Assembly (NCBI GenBank): GCA_964624765.1
Contig: CAZUZO010000045.1
Location: 1 to 21,823, forward strand
Direction of reading: 5' to 3'
DNA: 21,823 nt
Source: JAGTVB01 sp964624765
GTDB taxonomy: Bacteria; Pseudomonadota; Gammaproteobacteria; HK1
In this document: in pieces, positions 8,041 through 15,447 of the stretch
How the letters are laid out: each line of letters opens with the position of its first letter
How positions within the stretch are numbered: position 1 is the stretch's first letter
Translations under genes and position numbers: made by a program
The notes under the pieces: model-generated
The model's input: only the letters and a program-made list of their open reading frames with translations
Told to the model about the DNA's origin: nothing
Databases searched by the model: none

Positions 8041-10191
8041 CTAGAGTCTACCTTCCGCCGCGTTCGTCTCGCGCAACGCACTGATCAACGCCTTCGCCCG
8101 CTGCACCTGGGCGTGGTTGCCTACTGTCTGATAGACGCGCAACGCCCGCACATACATCTCCTCGGCGGCAGCCAGATCACCCCCACGCCGATACACGCTG
8201 CCCAAATTCCCATAGGCATTGGCAAGGCCTTCGGTCTGCCGCCCACTCCCCTCATAAATCTCGATGGCCTTCTCGTGCATCGTCTGCGCCTGCTCGAGAT
8301 CCCCCCGGGTTTGATACACCACCCCCAGATTGCCATAGTTGTTAGCCAATTTCTCCCTGCGATCCAGTGCCTCATTGAGCGTCAAGGCTTGGCGGTACAT
8401 GGTCTCCGCCTGGGCCAAATCCCGGCGAGTCCAATAAACGCTCCCGAGATTGACATAGTTGTCGGCCATCCCGGCTTGATCCGCGAGGGCTTCATGCAGC
8501 GCCAACGACTTCCGATACACCCTTTCGGCCTGCTTTAAGTCGCCGCGGGACCAGTACACGTAGCCCAGGTTGTTGTAATCCCGCGCCATGCTGTCCCGAT
8601 GTCCCAACGCCTCATGAACCTCGAGGGCTTTCTTATACAGGACTTCTGCCTGATCAAATTCGCCTCGGGTCTGATGCACGATAGCGAGATTGCTGTAGGC
8701 CGTGGCCACCGCTTGTTGGGGTTCCACTGGCTCTACGCGTTCGCGCGCAACAAGCCCCGCAGGCATCTGCTCCGGTTTATCGGCACTCGCATCATCAAGA
8801 CCCAATGTCGATCGAAGATCACCCAACTGCGCTTTGATAACATCGCTTAAGCCCCCGTAGTGAGCAGCCACGACGCCACCGATGAAGATACCGCCCGCCA
8901 ACCCGATGGCCGCCAACAGGGGATTTCGCAACCAATGCCCTGGGCGGCGGGAGGGAGCGGATCGCCTCACCTCATGCAAGGCATCTCGCTCATCGGCACG
9001 GATGGGTGCGACAGACAAAGGACCTTCCATCTCGTTCGGATCGGCTGCGACACGTGTCTGGACCTCGGGCCACACCGGTCGCTCTGCGACCGTTTCATCG
9101 CTATCGGCGGGTGTGTCTTGCTGCCATCGGTGAACGGGATGCTGTAACGAAGATGAAGTGGTGATTGCCGTGGTCGTATGGCGATCCTCGCGCCCGCTGA
9201 CGGCACCGTCCGGGACACGTTGTATTCGCTCTACCCAGAAGTCGGTACGCACCCGCGCCGCCCCCGTATCCAACCTCCGCTTCCCCTTGTCATCTTGTTT
9301 GGCAGGTAGAATCCGAACGCCGGGAGTGTCAGCGCCATCCAACCAATTATCCCGTAGCGCCTGCTCCACATCCTCCACGGTCACGGCGCCACGTCCCTCT
9401 AAACTCGCCAGCATCAGCGCTGTGCCACAGAGCAGGTTGATTCGTCGCGGCACGCCCCCGGAACGCTCTTGGACCAAACCGTAGGTCTCGACCGCCATCA
9501 GGTCATCGGCCTGATACCCAGCAGCCCTCAGTCGGTGCAGGATGTAGGGACGGATTTCCCAAGCTTCCAGCGGCTGCAAACTGGCTTCCACGGCCAGCGC
9601 CGAGGCTTCGTTAAGGTACGGGGCCAGTCTGTCCGTGAGCTTTGGATGTCCAACCAGAACCACCGATAACAGCTTGCTCCCTCCCTCTTGCAGCGACCAC
9701 AGTGTGGCGAGGATCTCAAGCAAGTCCTCACTTAGGTCCTGCGCGTCGTCCACCAACAGCGCGGTGCGCCTATGGGCACGGGACCGTTCACCAAGATGCG
9801 CCTTCACCGTCTCGAGCAGCACCTCTTCATCAGCTTCATCGGCTTCATCGGCTTCATCGGCTTCATCGGCTTCATCGGCTTCATCGGCGGGCTCCGGGAC
9901 CGTTTGCCGAGCATCCTGTAAACAGGTGCTCAGCAATTCGGTTCGTGAGGCACGCATCAGGGAAGGAAAGCAGACCATCGTGCCGCCTTGCTCCAGCTCG
10001 CGCTTTAGCACCCGCAACAGAAGTGTCTTACCGGTACCCGCCTCTCCGGTCAGTAGAACCGGTCCACGGCCCTCCCGCAGCGCGCCGATGAGTAACTGAA
10101 ACGTCTCTTGGAAGGCAAAACTCTGGTAGGGAAGTCGCTGATCGGGCGTCAGCCGAAAAGGGTCCTCGCGAAAAGAAAGATCTGACATCAT
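8041..10191 (-). CDS. ExeA-type AAA ATPase with membrane segment and TPR repeats
   Basis: The frame opens at TTG 10200, but ATG 10191 (or the adjacent ATG 10188) is the more likely start (716 aa). The N-terminal ~290 residues resemble ExeA/GspA ATPases: FREDPFRLTPD at the start, Walker A GEAGTGKT (residues 49-56), Walker B LLVDDAQ (145-151), and RRINLLCGTALM near the end of the module. After a charged linker, one transmembrane helix (~420-445, LLAAIGLAGGIFIGG) should leave the C-terminus in the periplasm. There, about five TPRs follow (NLGxVYxxRGDLxQAExxYRKAL pattern). ExeA itself helps insert secretin through peptidoglycan, and has a peptidoglycan-binding C-terminus; here TPRs replace it. 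A (Ala-Asp-Glu)7 run interrupts the AAA core. The role is unknown, perhaps envelope-complex assembly. Confidence 0.85.
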   Translation of the reverse strand: MMSDLSFREDPFRLTPDQRLPYQSFAFQETFQLLIGALREGRGPVLLTGEAGTGKTLLLRVLKRELEQGGTMVCFPSLMRASRTELLSTCLQDARQTVPEPADEADEADEADEADEADEADEEVLLETVKAHLGERSRAHRRTALLVDDAQDLSEDLLEILATLWSLQEGGSKLLSVVLVGHPKLTDRLAPYLNEASALAVEASLQPLEAWEIRPYILHRLRAAGYQADDLMAVETYGLVQERSGGVPRRINLLCGTALMLASLEGRGAVTVEDVEQALRDNWLDGADTPGVRILPAKQDDKGKRRLDTGAARVRTDFWVERIQRVPDGAVSGREDRHTTTAITTSSSLQHPVHRWQQDTPADSDETVAERPVWPEVQTRVAADPNEMEGPLSVAPIRADERDALHEVRRSAPSRRPGHWLRNPLLAAIGLAGGIFIGGVVAAHYGGLSDVIKAQLGDLRSTLGLDDASADKPEQMPAGLVARERVEPVEPQQAVATAYSNLAIVHQTRGEFDQAEVLYKKALEVHEALGHRDSMARDYNNLGYVYWSRGDLKQAERVYRKSLALHEALADQAGMADNYVNLGSVYWTRRDLAQAETMYRQALTLNEALDRREKLANNYGNLGVVYQTRGDLEQAQTMHEKAIEIYEGSGRQTEGLANAYGNLGSVYRRGGDLAAAEEMYVRALRVYQTVGNHAQVQRAKALISALRETNAAEGRL
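9832..9888 (-). repeat. 9-bp tandem repeat (VNTR) in the ATPase gene
   Basis: Five perfect copies of GGCTTCATC follow one imperfect copy, with a partial unit after. On the coding strand this gives (Ala-Asp-Glu)7 at residues 102-122, between Walker A and Walker B. Because the unit is a multiple of three, copy-number change would alter loop length without shifting the frame. Confidence 0.9.
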
Positions 10192-10494
10192 CGATAGCAA
10201 GCCGCACGGTGCGGGTGAAGGAGACTAGGTTGATGCACTTGAAACCACTTCTACCTCTGAATTTCAGACCTATTACCGGCGCATTAATTCATTCCTCCAC
10301 AGCGTCGGTAATTTACCATCATAACCAGAAGCGATTGTCGCGCGCCAGGTTGGGCTGAGGCTGTGTGTTTTTACGACAGCCGAGAGTGTATTTTGCCGCC
10401 TGGCTGCATCGCTCCCCTAGCTCTCTCAAGAAACAAAACTGAAAGCAGCCGTTTTAATGTCACTTTGTACCTCACGCGCGTTTCTTACAGAACA

Positions 10495-10516
10495 CCAACC
10501 CCGCGCGCGGGGTTGG
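10495..10516. other. Perfect 22-bp palindrome
   Basis: CCAACCCCGCG is followed directly by its reverse complement, giving a perfect GC-rich palindrome in an otherwise gene-free stretch. It could be a hairpin, a protein-binding site or the end of a mobile element. No T-run follows on either strand. Confidence 0.6.
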
Positions 10517-11007
10517 GATGCTCAGAGGTTATTAGTAAACCCGTCAGCCCATCGGGGAAGGGTCCATTAAGTGCGAGAACCCGAGGCAGCGAGCCTAGCA
10601 AAGCAACTCCGTGGTCGCTTCGTCGTGCCCACGATGCACGAGACCGGACCGCAACGGCACGGTCGTTCAATTCCCGAGACACATTGCAACTGAAGCCGCG
10701 ACTCAAGCCGTGGCCGCCGATCAGATCCCTTCGACTCTTTAAATCCGTCAATTACGTTGTCACCAAAATCGCCTGTTTTGACCCGCCCGAGGGAGGCTCA
10801 CCCACGGTCCTGTTCCCGTTTTTGAACACACACGTGGCCGCCTCCAGCATGCCGATAAAAGTGGCTCTATGACTCTATTCCCCTTTAACGGCCACCCCTT
10901 CCGGGTTGGGCCATCGACCTCCAACGCGTTCAACAAATAGCACACCCCGCTTCCTGGGTGGCCTCCATCGAAATTGCAAGATATTGAATTTAATGTCATT
11001 TACGCCA

Positions 11008-11023
11008 TGGCACAGGGTTTGTT
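11008..11023 (+). promoter_or_regulatory. Candidate sigma-54 promoter for the amyloid-like gene
   Basis: TGGCACAGGGTTTGTT matches the -24/-12 consensus TGGCAC-N5-TTGCW with correct spacing, except that the C of the -12 GC pair is T. It lies about 140 bases upstream of the ATG at 11162, leaving a long leader. The missing -12 C weakens the case. Confidence 0.3.
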
Positions 11024-11161
11024 ATGGATCGGTCGTCAACGAAGTCAAGCGACTCACTTAGCTCTCTTAGCTCACTCGGTAGTCGGCGATTGGGACTCTT
11101 CGAAGACGCATAGCAAATCTCTTTTGCAACTGTCATCTGCAACCGTAAATGGAGCCATTTC

Positions 11162-11647
11162 ATGAAAACATTAGCCTTGTCATCTGCTATCGCTCTTGCT
11201 CTCGGATTCTCCGCTGCGTCGTTTGCCAACGAGGTAAACGATTCCTTGTTGCTCGGCTCGGATCTGGCGAGTGCAGGACATGGGGGCGCCGCGGCCGCTC
11301 AAAACTCTGCCGCCGCCTCTGACAGCTTCAACAGCCGCAGCCGCTATGATCTGGACGTGACCAACACCTACACCCAGAACCTCAGCATCAATGAGCGGAC
11401 CGAAACCACGTTGAACGTCAATACCGTAGTTGCCAGCAGCGCCCTCAGCGGCACGGTATCGGGCAATAGCGTCAGCAATGCACCCGTGGGAGTCGCCTTC
11501 GACGATCTCTCCGTTCGCACGGTCGGCAAAGCAGCCAACAGCATCGACGGCAGCCACACCACCGGTATCGCCGCCATCTCGCAGACGATCGGCAATAACA
11601 ACCTGAGTCAGCAAAGCGCGGTGGTGCAGGCCAATTTCCGCATGTAA
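11162..11647 (+). CDS. Secreted amyloid-like protein, putative Fap-type subunit
   Basis: The ATG follows GGAG at eight-base spacing. The 161-aa product has a signal peptide (MKTLALSSAIALALGFSAASFA, cleavage before NEV). The mature part is free of Cys and rich in Ala, Ser, Asn, Thr and Gln, with alternating polar/hydrophobic beta patterns (TYTQNLSINERTETTLNVNT) and a C-terminal motif ISQTIGNNNLSQQSAVVQ that resembles the Q/N/G repeats of curlin and Fap subunits. An intrinsic terminator follows, which would allow high expression of this gene relative to the downstream export genes. Its neighbours include a secreted C39 peptidase and a FapF-like barrel, supporting a role as an exported fibre or matrix subunit. 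It is not closely recognisable as FapA, FapB or FapC, and could instead be an accessory chaperone-like protein. Confidence 0.7.
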   Translation: MKTLALSSAIALALGFSAASFANEVNDSLLLGSDLASAGHGGAAAAQNSAAASDSFNSRSRYDLDVTNTYTQNLSINERTETTLNVNTVVASSALSGTVSGNSVSNAPVGVAFDDLSVRTVGKAANSIDGSHTTGIAAISQTIGNNNLSQQSAVVQANFRM

Positions 11648-11666
11648 GCCTGCACATCCCTCGAGC

Positions 11667-11696
11667 GGTGGGCCTTCGCGGCCCACCTCTTTTTAT
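11667..11696 (+). terminator. Intrinsic terminator or attenuator after the subunit gene
   Basis: An 8-bp perfect stem (GGTGGGCC with GGCCCACC) closes the loop TTCGC and is followed by TCTTTTTATT. It lies 20 bases after the stop of the 161-aa protein gene and before the small ORF, suggesting partial read-through into the peptidase operon. Confidence 0.85.
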
Positions 11697-11723
11697 TACA
11701 AGCAGCAAACAGGAGCGTTTCCG

Positions 11724-11858
11724 ATGAGTCATGGACCCTGGACCGTCGCTTCCCATGCGTTGGCGAATACCCAAGGTCATCTGTCTGTGATCCAAAACTC
11801 GGGCAACAACGTCATCATTCAGGACGCGCCGATCTATCACATCACCTTTATTCGCTGA
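11724..11858 (+). CDS. 44-residue protein with curlin-like Q/G/N motif
   Basis: ATG 11724 has AGGAG at 11711-11715, eight bases upstream. The ORF encodes 44 residues with no signal peptide. Its centre, LSVIQNSGNNVIIQ, matches the curlin-type spacing of Q, G, N and Q (as in I.Q.G..N.....Q) and echoes the C-terminal IGNNNLSQQSAVVQ of the 161-aa protein. It ends 22 bases before the C39 peptidase gene, so the two are probably co-transcribed. It could be a small cytosolic partner, or a peptide exported by a route I cannot see. Its size is below common gene-calling limits, which may explain why such ORFs are missed. Coding status rests on the RBS, position and motif. Confidence 0.6.
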   Translation: MSHGPWTVASHALANTQGHLSVIQNSGNNVIIQDAPIYHITFIR

Positions 11859-11880
11859 CGCTCAGCCGGAAAGCACTCCC

Positions 11881-12594
11881 ATGAAGCGACCCTACACACG
11901 TTCTTTCGCAGCCCTGTCGGCGTTTATCCTGGTTGGCCTTTTGCTCGGCGGGCAAGCAGAGGCGGGACAGGTGTTACTGAGCGGGCCCCTCGGCACCTTT
12001 TCTGTACGCGTGACCAACTACAAAGACCAACCTTTCGAGCGGGTGATTCCGCAACAGCACGATTACAGCTGCGGCGCGGCAGCGGTGGCCACCCTGCTGA
12101 CGTACCACTATGACCATCCGGTCGATGAGCCGAGCGTCCTTAAAGCGATGTTTGCCACCGGCGACCAAGCGAAGATACGTGAAGAAGGCTTTTCCTTGCT
12201 GGACATGAAACAGTACTTGGAGGCCCAGGGCTATAACGCCAACGGCTATCGAACCTCATTGACCACCCTGGCTGAGGTGGGACTACCCGCCATCGCACTC
12301 ACCGATACAGATGGTTACTTACACTTTGTTGTCATCAAGGGGGTCGACAGGGGCCGCGTGCTGATCGGCGACCCCGCCAGGGGACTCACGGTGGTTCCAA
12401 AGGAGCTTTTCGCCGAGACCTGGAAGAGCGGGATCTTCTTGATCGTCCAGGGCCGCGACCCCAGACATCGCGTGCAGAACTTCAATATCCGCGACGAATG
12501 GAATGCGCTCCCGCGCGCACCGCTGTCCATGGCCGTGAGTCGCCAGGGTTTAGGCCATCTGACACTCCTGCTGCCCGCCCCCAATGACTTCTGA
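11881..12594 (+). CDS. Secreted C39-family cysteine peptidase, FapD-like
   Basis: The 237-aa protein has a signal peptide ending near residue 28 (LLLGGQAEAG), so it works in the periplasm. The C39 fold signature is complete: oxyanion Gln58 and catalytic Cys64 in QQHDYSCGAAAVA, His148 in YLHFVVIKG and Asp164 in LIGDPARG. C39 domains of bacteriocin ABC exporters cleave after Gly-Gly leaders in the cytoplasm; stand-alone periplasmic members include FapD of the Pseudomonas Fap amyloid operon, which is needed for subunit secretion. The C-terminal ~50 residues (FNIRDEWNALPRAPLS onward) extend past the peptidase core. The next gene starts 16 bases after its stop and encodes a secreted protein with a Gly-Gly motif, a possible substrate. 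I am sure of the peptidase family and less sure of the Fap link. Confidence 0.88.
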   Translation: MKRPYTRSFAALSAFILVGLLLGGQAEAGQVLLSGPLGTFSVRVTNYKDQPFERVIPQQHDYSCGAAAVATLLTYHYDHPVDEPSVLKAMFATGDQAKIREEGFSLLDMKQYLEAQGYNANGYRTSLTTLAEVGLPAIALTDTDGYLHFVVIKGVDRGRVLIGDPARGLTVVPKELFAETWKSGIFLIVQGRDPRHRVQNFNIRDEWNALPRAPLSMAVSRQGLGHLTLLLPAPNDF

Positions 12595-12610
12595 GAGAAG
12601 GAGAGAATCG

Positions 12611-13150
12611 ATGATGAAAATCCTGATCAAGAGCCAGGCCTTGGGCCACCGCCGCCCTCGATACTCTCTAGGAGCCCTATCGACTCGGCTTAGCCTTGGG
12701 GTTCTAATGATCGTCGCAGGGGCAACCCACGCCGAAGCAGGCCCCAACAGCCACCTATCGTCGCTCAACGCAGTGGCGGATGTAGAATTAGCCCCTCTGC
12801 GCGGCGGGTTTCGCACCGCGGAGGGATTCGAGGTTCGCTTGGGCTTCCGATCGCTGGTGACGAGCGACGAGCCGTTTCAAGGCGCTAGCCCATCGAACAC
12901 CGCAGAATTGGCCGCCGTTACCCAGACCGCCAACTTGCCTGGGGTAATCCCTGCCACCGATGCGCGCAACGGCCCACCCCCGATCCTCACTGGGAACTTT
13001 GCTGGCCCTTTCTCGCTCATCCAAAACCACCTCGATAACCAACGAATACAAGCGTTCTCAGTCCTGGATATTCAGGTACTTAATCTTTTCACTCTACGCT
13101 CGACCCTGCCCCTCTCTCGATGGATAGCGGAAAGTGCCCGTCACTATTAG
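12611..13150 (+). CDS. Secreted protein with double-glycine leader-like motif, possible C39 substrate
   Basis: AAGGAG at 12598-12603 sets the start at ATG 12611 (an earlier in-frame ATG at 12584 overlaps the peptidase gene and lacks this spacing). The 179-aa protein has a basic n-region, a hydrophobic stretch (LSLGVLMIVAGATHAEA) and probable cleavage near residue 43. Soon after comes VELAPLRGG (Gly65-Gly66), which fits the ELxxLxGG pattern of peptides cut by C39 peptidases (Glu at -8, Leu at -7, Leu at -4). The C-terminal part contains FSLIQNHLDNQRIQAFSVLD, again a Q/N-rich beta-like segment. I do not recognise a named family. Co-transcription with the peptidase is likely. Processing at Gly66 is inference. 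Confidence 0.75.
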   Translation: MMKILIKSQALGHRRPRYSLGALSTRLSLGVLMIVAGATHAEAGPNSHLSSLNAVADVELAPLRGGFRTAEGFEVRLGFRSLVTSDEPFQGASPSNTAELAAVTQTANLPGVIPATDARNGPPPILTGNFAGPFSLIQNHLDNQRIQAFSVLDIQVLNLFTLRSTLPLSRWIAESARHY

Positions 13151-13176
13151 CGCGGCAGGATCTCGACGTCTGGCCA

Positions 13177-13198
13177 GGCAACCGGTTTCGCCGTTGCC
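13177..13198 (+). terminator. Hairpin after the peptidase operon
   Basis: GGCAACCGG pairs with CCGTTGCC (one bulged C) around the loop TTTCG, 26 bases after the stop of the 179-aa protein gene. No T-run follows, so termination is only a possibility. Confidence 0.4.
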
Positions 13199-13393
13199 GC
13201 CCTGAAGCGGCGCTCCTTGGGGCCAATTGACTGTAGCCAGAAATCGCTCCCGACGATTCTTCATCGCCACTGCGCACCTTGCGGCTCTGGCACGCACCAA
13301 ATGCTCAACACAGCTCCTTAAGCGCGCTGCACCCAGGTCGATACAAGTTCAAAAGGAGCGGTCGTTCGCATCTCTTGGCTGCTCACGGGCGTT

Positions 13394-13491
13394 GGTCATC
13401 GTTGTGATGACCTTTGCCCAGGGGGTGGCCGACCCGGGGCCGCAAGGGACGCCGTGAAGATATCCCTGCCGGCTTGGGCCCGGCCACCCCC
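13394..13491. other. Structured region: two adjacent inverted repeats
   Basis: GGTCATC and GATGACC (13394-13400, 13406-13412) form a 7-bp hairpin with a five-base loop. Nine bases on, GGGGGTGGCCG (13421-13431) pairs over 49 bases with CGGCCACCCCC (13481-13491), and inside it AGGGA / TCCCT and CCC / GGG can pair further. This could be an untranslated regulatory RNA, an attenuator or an end of a mobile element. I cannot match it to a known RNA family. Confidence 0.5.
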
Positions 13492-13978
13492 GCACACACC
13501 CTTGCCTCAAGGGGTTCGGCTGCCGAACGCTTCTCCTGGATATAAGGGCAGGGACGAAACAACCGTCGGAGGAGGCCCACCCGCATCAGCCTGAAAAGCC
13601 CCGCTGTTTGCACTTGGCAGGTAGGCTAAGAATGGTGAAAAGGGAATCTTGCACCAAGCTAAACACCACCCATCTCCCCATCAACTCGCAGAGCGGAATG
13701 GGGGCGTCGCTGGTTTGGGCTTCTCTCAGCTCAGAGGTCCGCCTTAACCCAGCTGCTGAACAAAATCCAGCTCCGAAGCGTCCTGTGCGTCGCCGACGCT
13801 CCCCTGGCGCGCAGCGCAAGCCAGCCTGATTAACCTCCGAGTCTCACCGCTAGGGTCACCGCGTCTCGGTCGGCTCCTGGGATGACGCACGCTAACACTG
13901 TGTGTTCCGACGCAACCCGCTAGGGGGCACAAGGGCTAAGCCCACTCCGCCAGATATTCCAGCTCGCGCACTTCACAG

Positions 13979-15280
13979 ATGACTATCATGATACATTTGT
14001 TCCCGAGGCTCGCACGCGAAATAGCCATGACTCCGGGGCATCCAAGCCCTCGGCTTATGCGCAAACGCGCCGCTCTCGTTCTCCTCTCAGGGTGTTTCGC
14101 TGTCGGTCCGATAAGCGCCGACTTTGAAAGGTCCCCCATGCCGGCCCTCGACCATGCCTCGGCATTCCAGCAGGATATTTTCCGGCAATGGATCCCGATC
14201 CGCGACAACACCCTCGAGAACTCCGGGTCCATCCAAGTCCAAAAAGACGCCAAGGCTGCGGATGGACATGCCTTGCCGAGCCTTAACCGAATGTGGCTAG
14301 CGCAAGCCCAGACCGACGGAAACCATCAACAGACAGTTGGGGCAGCACCGGAGGCGACGCCGGACGAGCAGCCACCTGCTGTCGCACGAATATCCGATGA
14401 CGTAGGTGGAGTGCTCACGCAACAGGGACAACTCATCCTAGAGCCGTCCGTTGAGTACACGCACTCCTCGCGTCATCGAGTGGCGCTAGAGGGTTTTACG
14501 ATTATCCCGGCGATATCCATTGGACTCATCGATATTCGGGAGGTTGATCGCGATTCGATCATCCCGGCGATCACCCTACGCTACGGGCTTATGAATCGCT
14601 TGGAGGCGGAAATCAAGATCCCCTACGTATTTCGCGAGGACAGCACGCGTACCCGTCCCATCGGCATCAGTTCCGTGACCGATGAAATCTTCACAGCAGA
14701 CGGTCAAGGCATTGGCGACGTTGAATTCGCCCTGCATTACCAAATCAATCGGGGAATGGGGGGGTGGCCTTTCTTTGTGGGCAACTTGCGGGCCAAAGCG
14801 GCCACTGGCATCGGACCCTTTGAGGTCGATTTCGATCCCGGAACGGGACTACAAACCGAGCTGCCCACCGGCTCTGGATTCTGGAGTCTCCAACCCAGCC
14901 TGACTATGCTGTATCCGTCCGACCCCGCGGTGTTTTTTGCCAATGTCAGCTACCTCTGGAATCTCCCCGATGAGGTCGGGGGAGAGATCGGCAAAGTCTC
15001 ACCCGGAGATGCCATTGGGTTTAATTTCGGTATGGGCTTCGGGATCAACCAACGGGCCTCGTTCAGCCTTGCCTATGATCACACGATCATGCAGGAGACC
15101 AAACAGCAAGGCCAAAACGTGATCGGTTCAAACGCAGATGTAGGATCTTTCGTCGTGGGTTTCACCCATGAAATCAACCCCATCAGTGCTTTTAACTTGA
15201 GCCTCAGTATCGGGGTAACCGATGACGCGCCCGATGTTAGGCTGACCCTTCGTTTGCCTCTGCAACTTAGTCTCTTCTAG
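13979..15280 (+). CDS. FapF-like outer-membrane beta-barrel transporter
   Basis: The frame starts at ATG 13979, but ATG 14057 gives a cleaner signal peptide (MRKRAALVLLSGCFAVGPISA); neither has a strong ribosome binding site. After the signal, ~90 residues are polar and flexible, followed by a beta-rich barrel of ~290 residues beginning near QGQLILEPSVEYTHSSRHR and ending in RLPLQLSLF, a terminal Phe as in outer-membrane proteins. Segments such as GLIDIREVDRD, NRLEAEIKIPYVFRED, ELPTGSGFW and LTMLYPSDPAVFFANVSYLWN recall FapF, the trimeric pore of the Pseudomonas Fap system, and the related phenol_MetA_deg family, from memory rather than by alignment. Length (433 aa) also fits FapF. The plausible job is export of the small secreted proteins encoded upstream. 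Another possibility is a general hydrophobic-compound or metabolite porin. Confidence 0.8.
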   Translation: MTIMIHLFPRLAREIAMTPGHPSPRLMRKRAALVLLSGCFAVGPISADFERSPMPALDHASAFQQDIFRQWIPIRDNTLENSGSIQVQKDAKAADGHALPSLNRMWLAQAQTDGNHQQTVGAAPEATPDEQPPAVARISDDVGGVLTQQGQLILEPSVEYTHSSRHRVALEGFTIIPAISIGLIDIREVDRDSIIPAITLRYGLMNRLEAEIKIPYVFREDSTRTRPIGISSVTDEIFTADGQGIGDVEFALHYQINRGMGGWPFFVGNLRAKAATGIGPFEVDFDPGTGLQTELPTGSGFWSLQPSLTMLYPSDPAVFFANVSYLWNLPDEVGGEIGKVSPGDAIGFNFGMGFGINQRASFSLAYDHTIMQETKQQGQNVIGSNADVGSFVVGFTHEINPISAFNLSLSIGVTDDAPDVRLTLRLPLQLSLF

Positions 15281-15447
15281 GCCCTCTGAAACGGTTCATA
15301 ACATGTCACGCAGCCGAACCGCAGGTTGGCGACAACATCCTCGGCGACCATTTCGTGCCGAGCTGCTGTGCCCCTGCCGAGCAAGGGGGTGCGGTGGTTC
15401 TTGAAACAAGGTTCAAAGGCCGGCAGAAGTCGATCGTCTGTACCTTC

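Larger units (their letters stand above)
10192..11161. other. 970-bp gene-poor region
   Basis: Open frames here (for example 10363-10872 plus, 10485-10751 and 10760-10999 minus) have no recognisable motifs, no convincing ribosome binding sites and biased compositions typical of non-coding DNA. Visible structures are ATTACCG / CGGTAAT (10272-10278, 10306-10312) near the ATPase start, and a perfect 22-bp palindrome at 10495-10516. CTCAGAGGTT at 10521-10530 followed by AAACC resembles an isolated end of the MITE-like repeat. The stretch may be a decayed mobile element plus the promoter of the 11162 gene. Confidence 0.4.
13151..13978. other. 830-bp non-coding stretch between peptidase operon and barrel gene
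   Basis: None of the ORFs here (for example 13227-13457 or 13608-13829 on the plus strand) shows a motif, signal peptide or good ribosome binding site. The centre (13394-13491) can form two hairpins and is described separately. If the FapF-like gene belongs to the upstream system, the gap should contain its own promoter or a regulatory RNA. Confidence 0.45.

Noticed and set aside
9832..9888. Tandem repeats considered as a CRISPR array
   Set aside because: The 9-bp units are contiguous without spacers and encode an in-frame ADE repeat.
10363..10872. Plus-strand 169-aa ORF
   Set aside because: No ribosome binding site or motif, and an Arg/Pro/Ser-rich composition typical of non-coding GC-rich DNA.
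13608..13829. Plus-strand ORF of 73 aa before the barrel gene
   Set aside because: No signal peptide or motif, and a basic Pro/Arg-rich tail; coding status unsupported.
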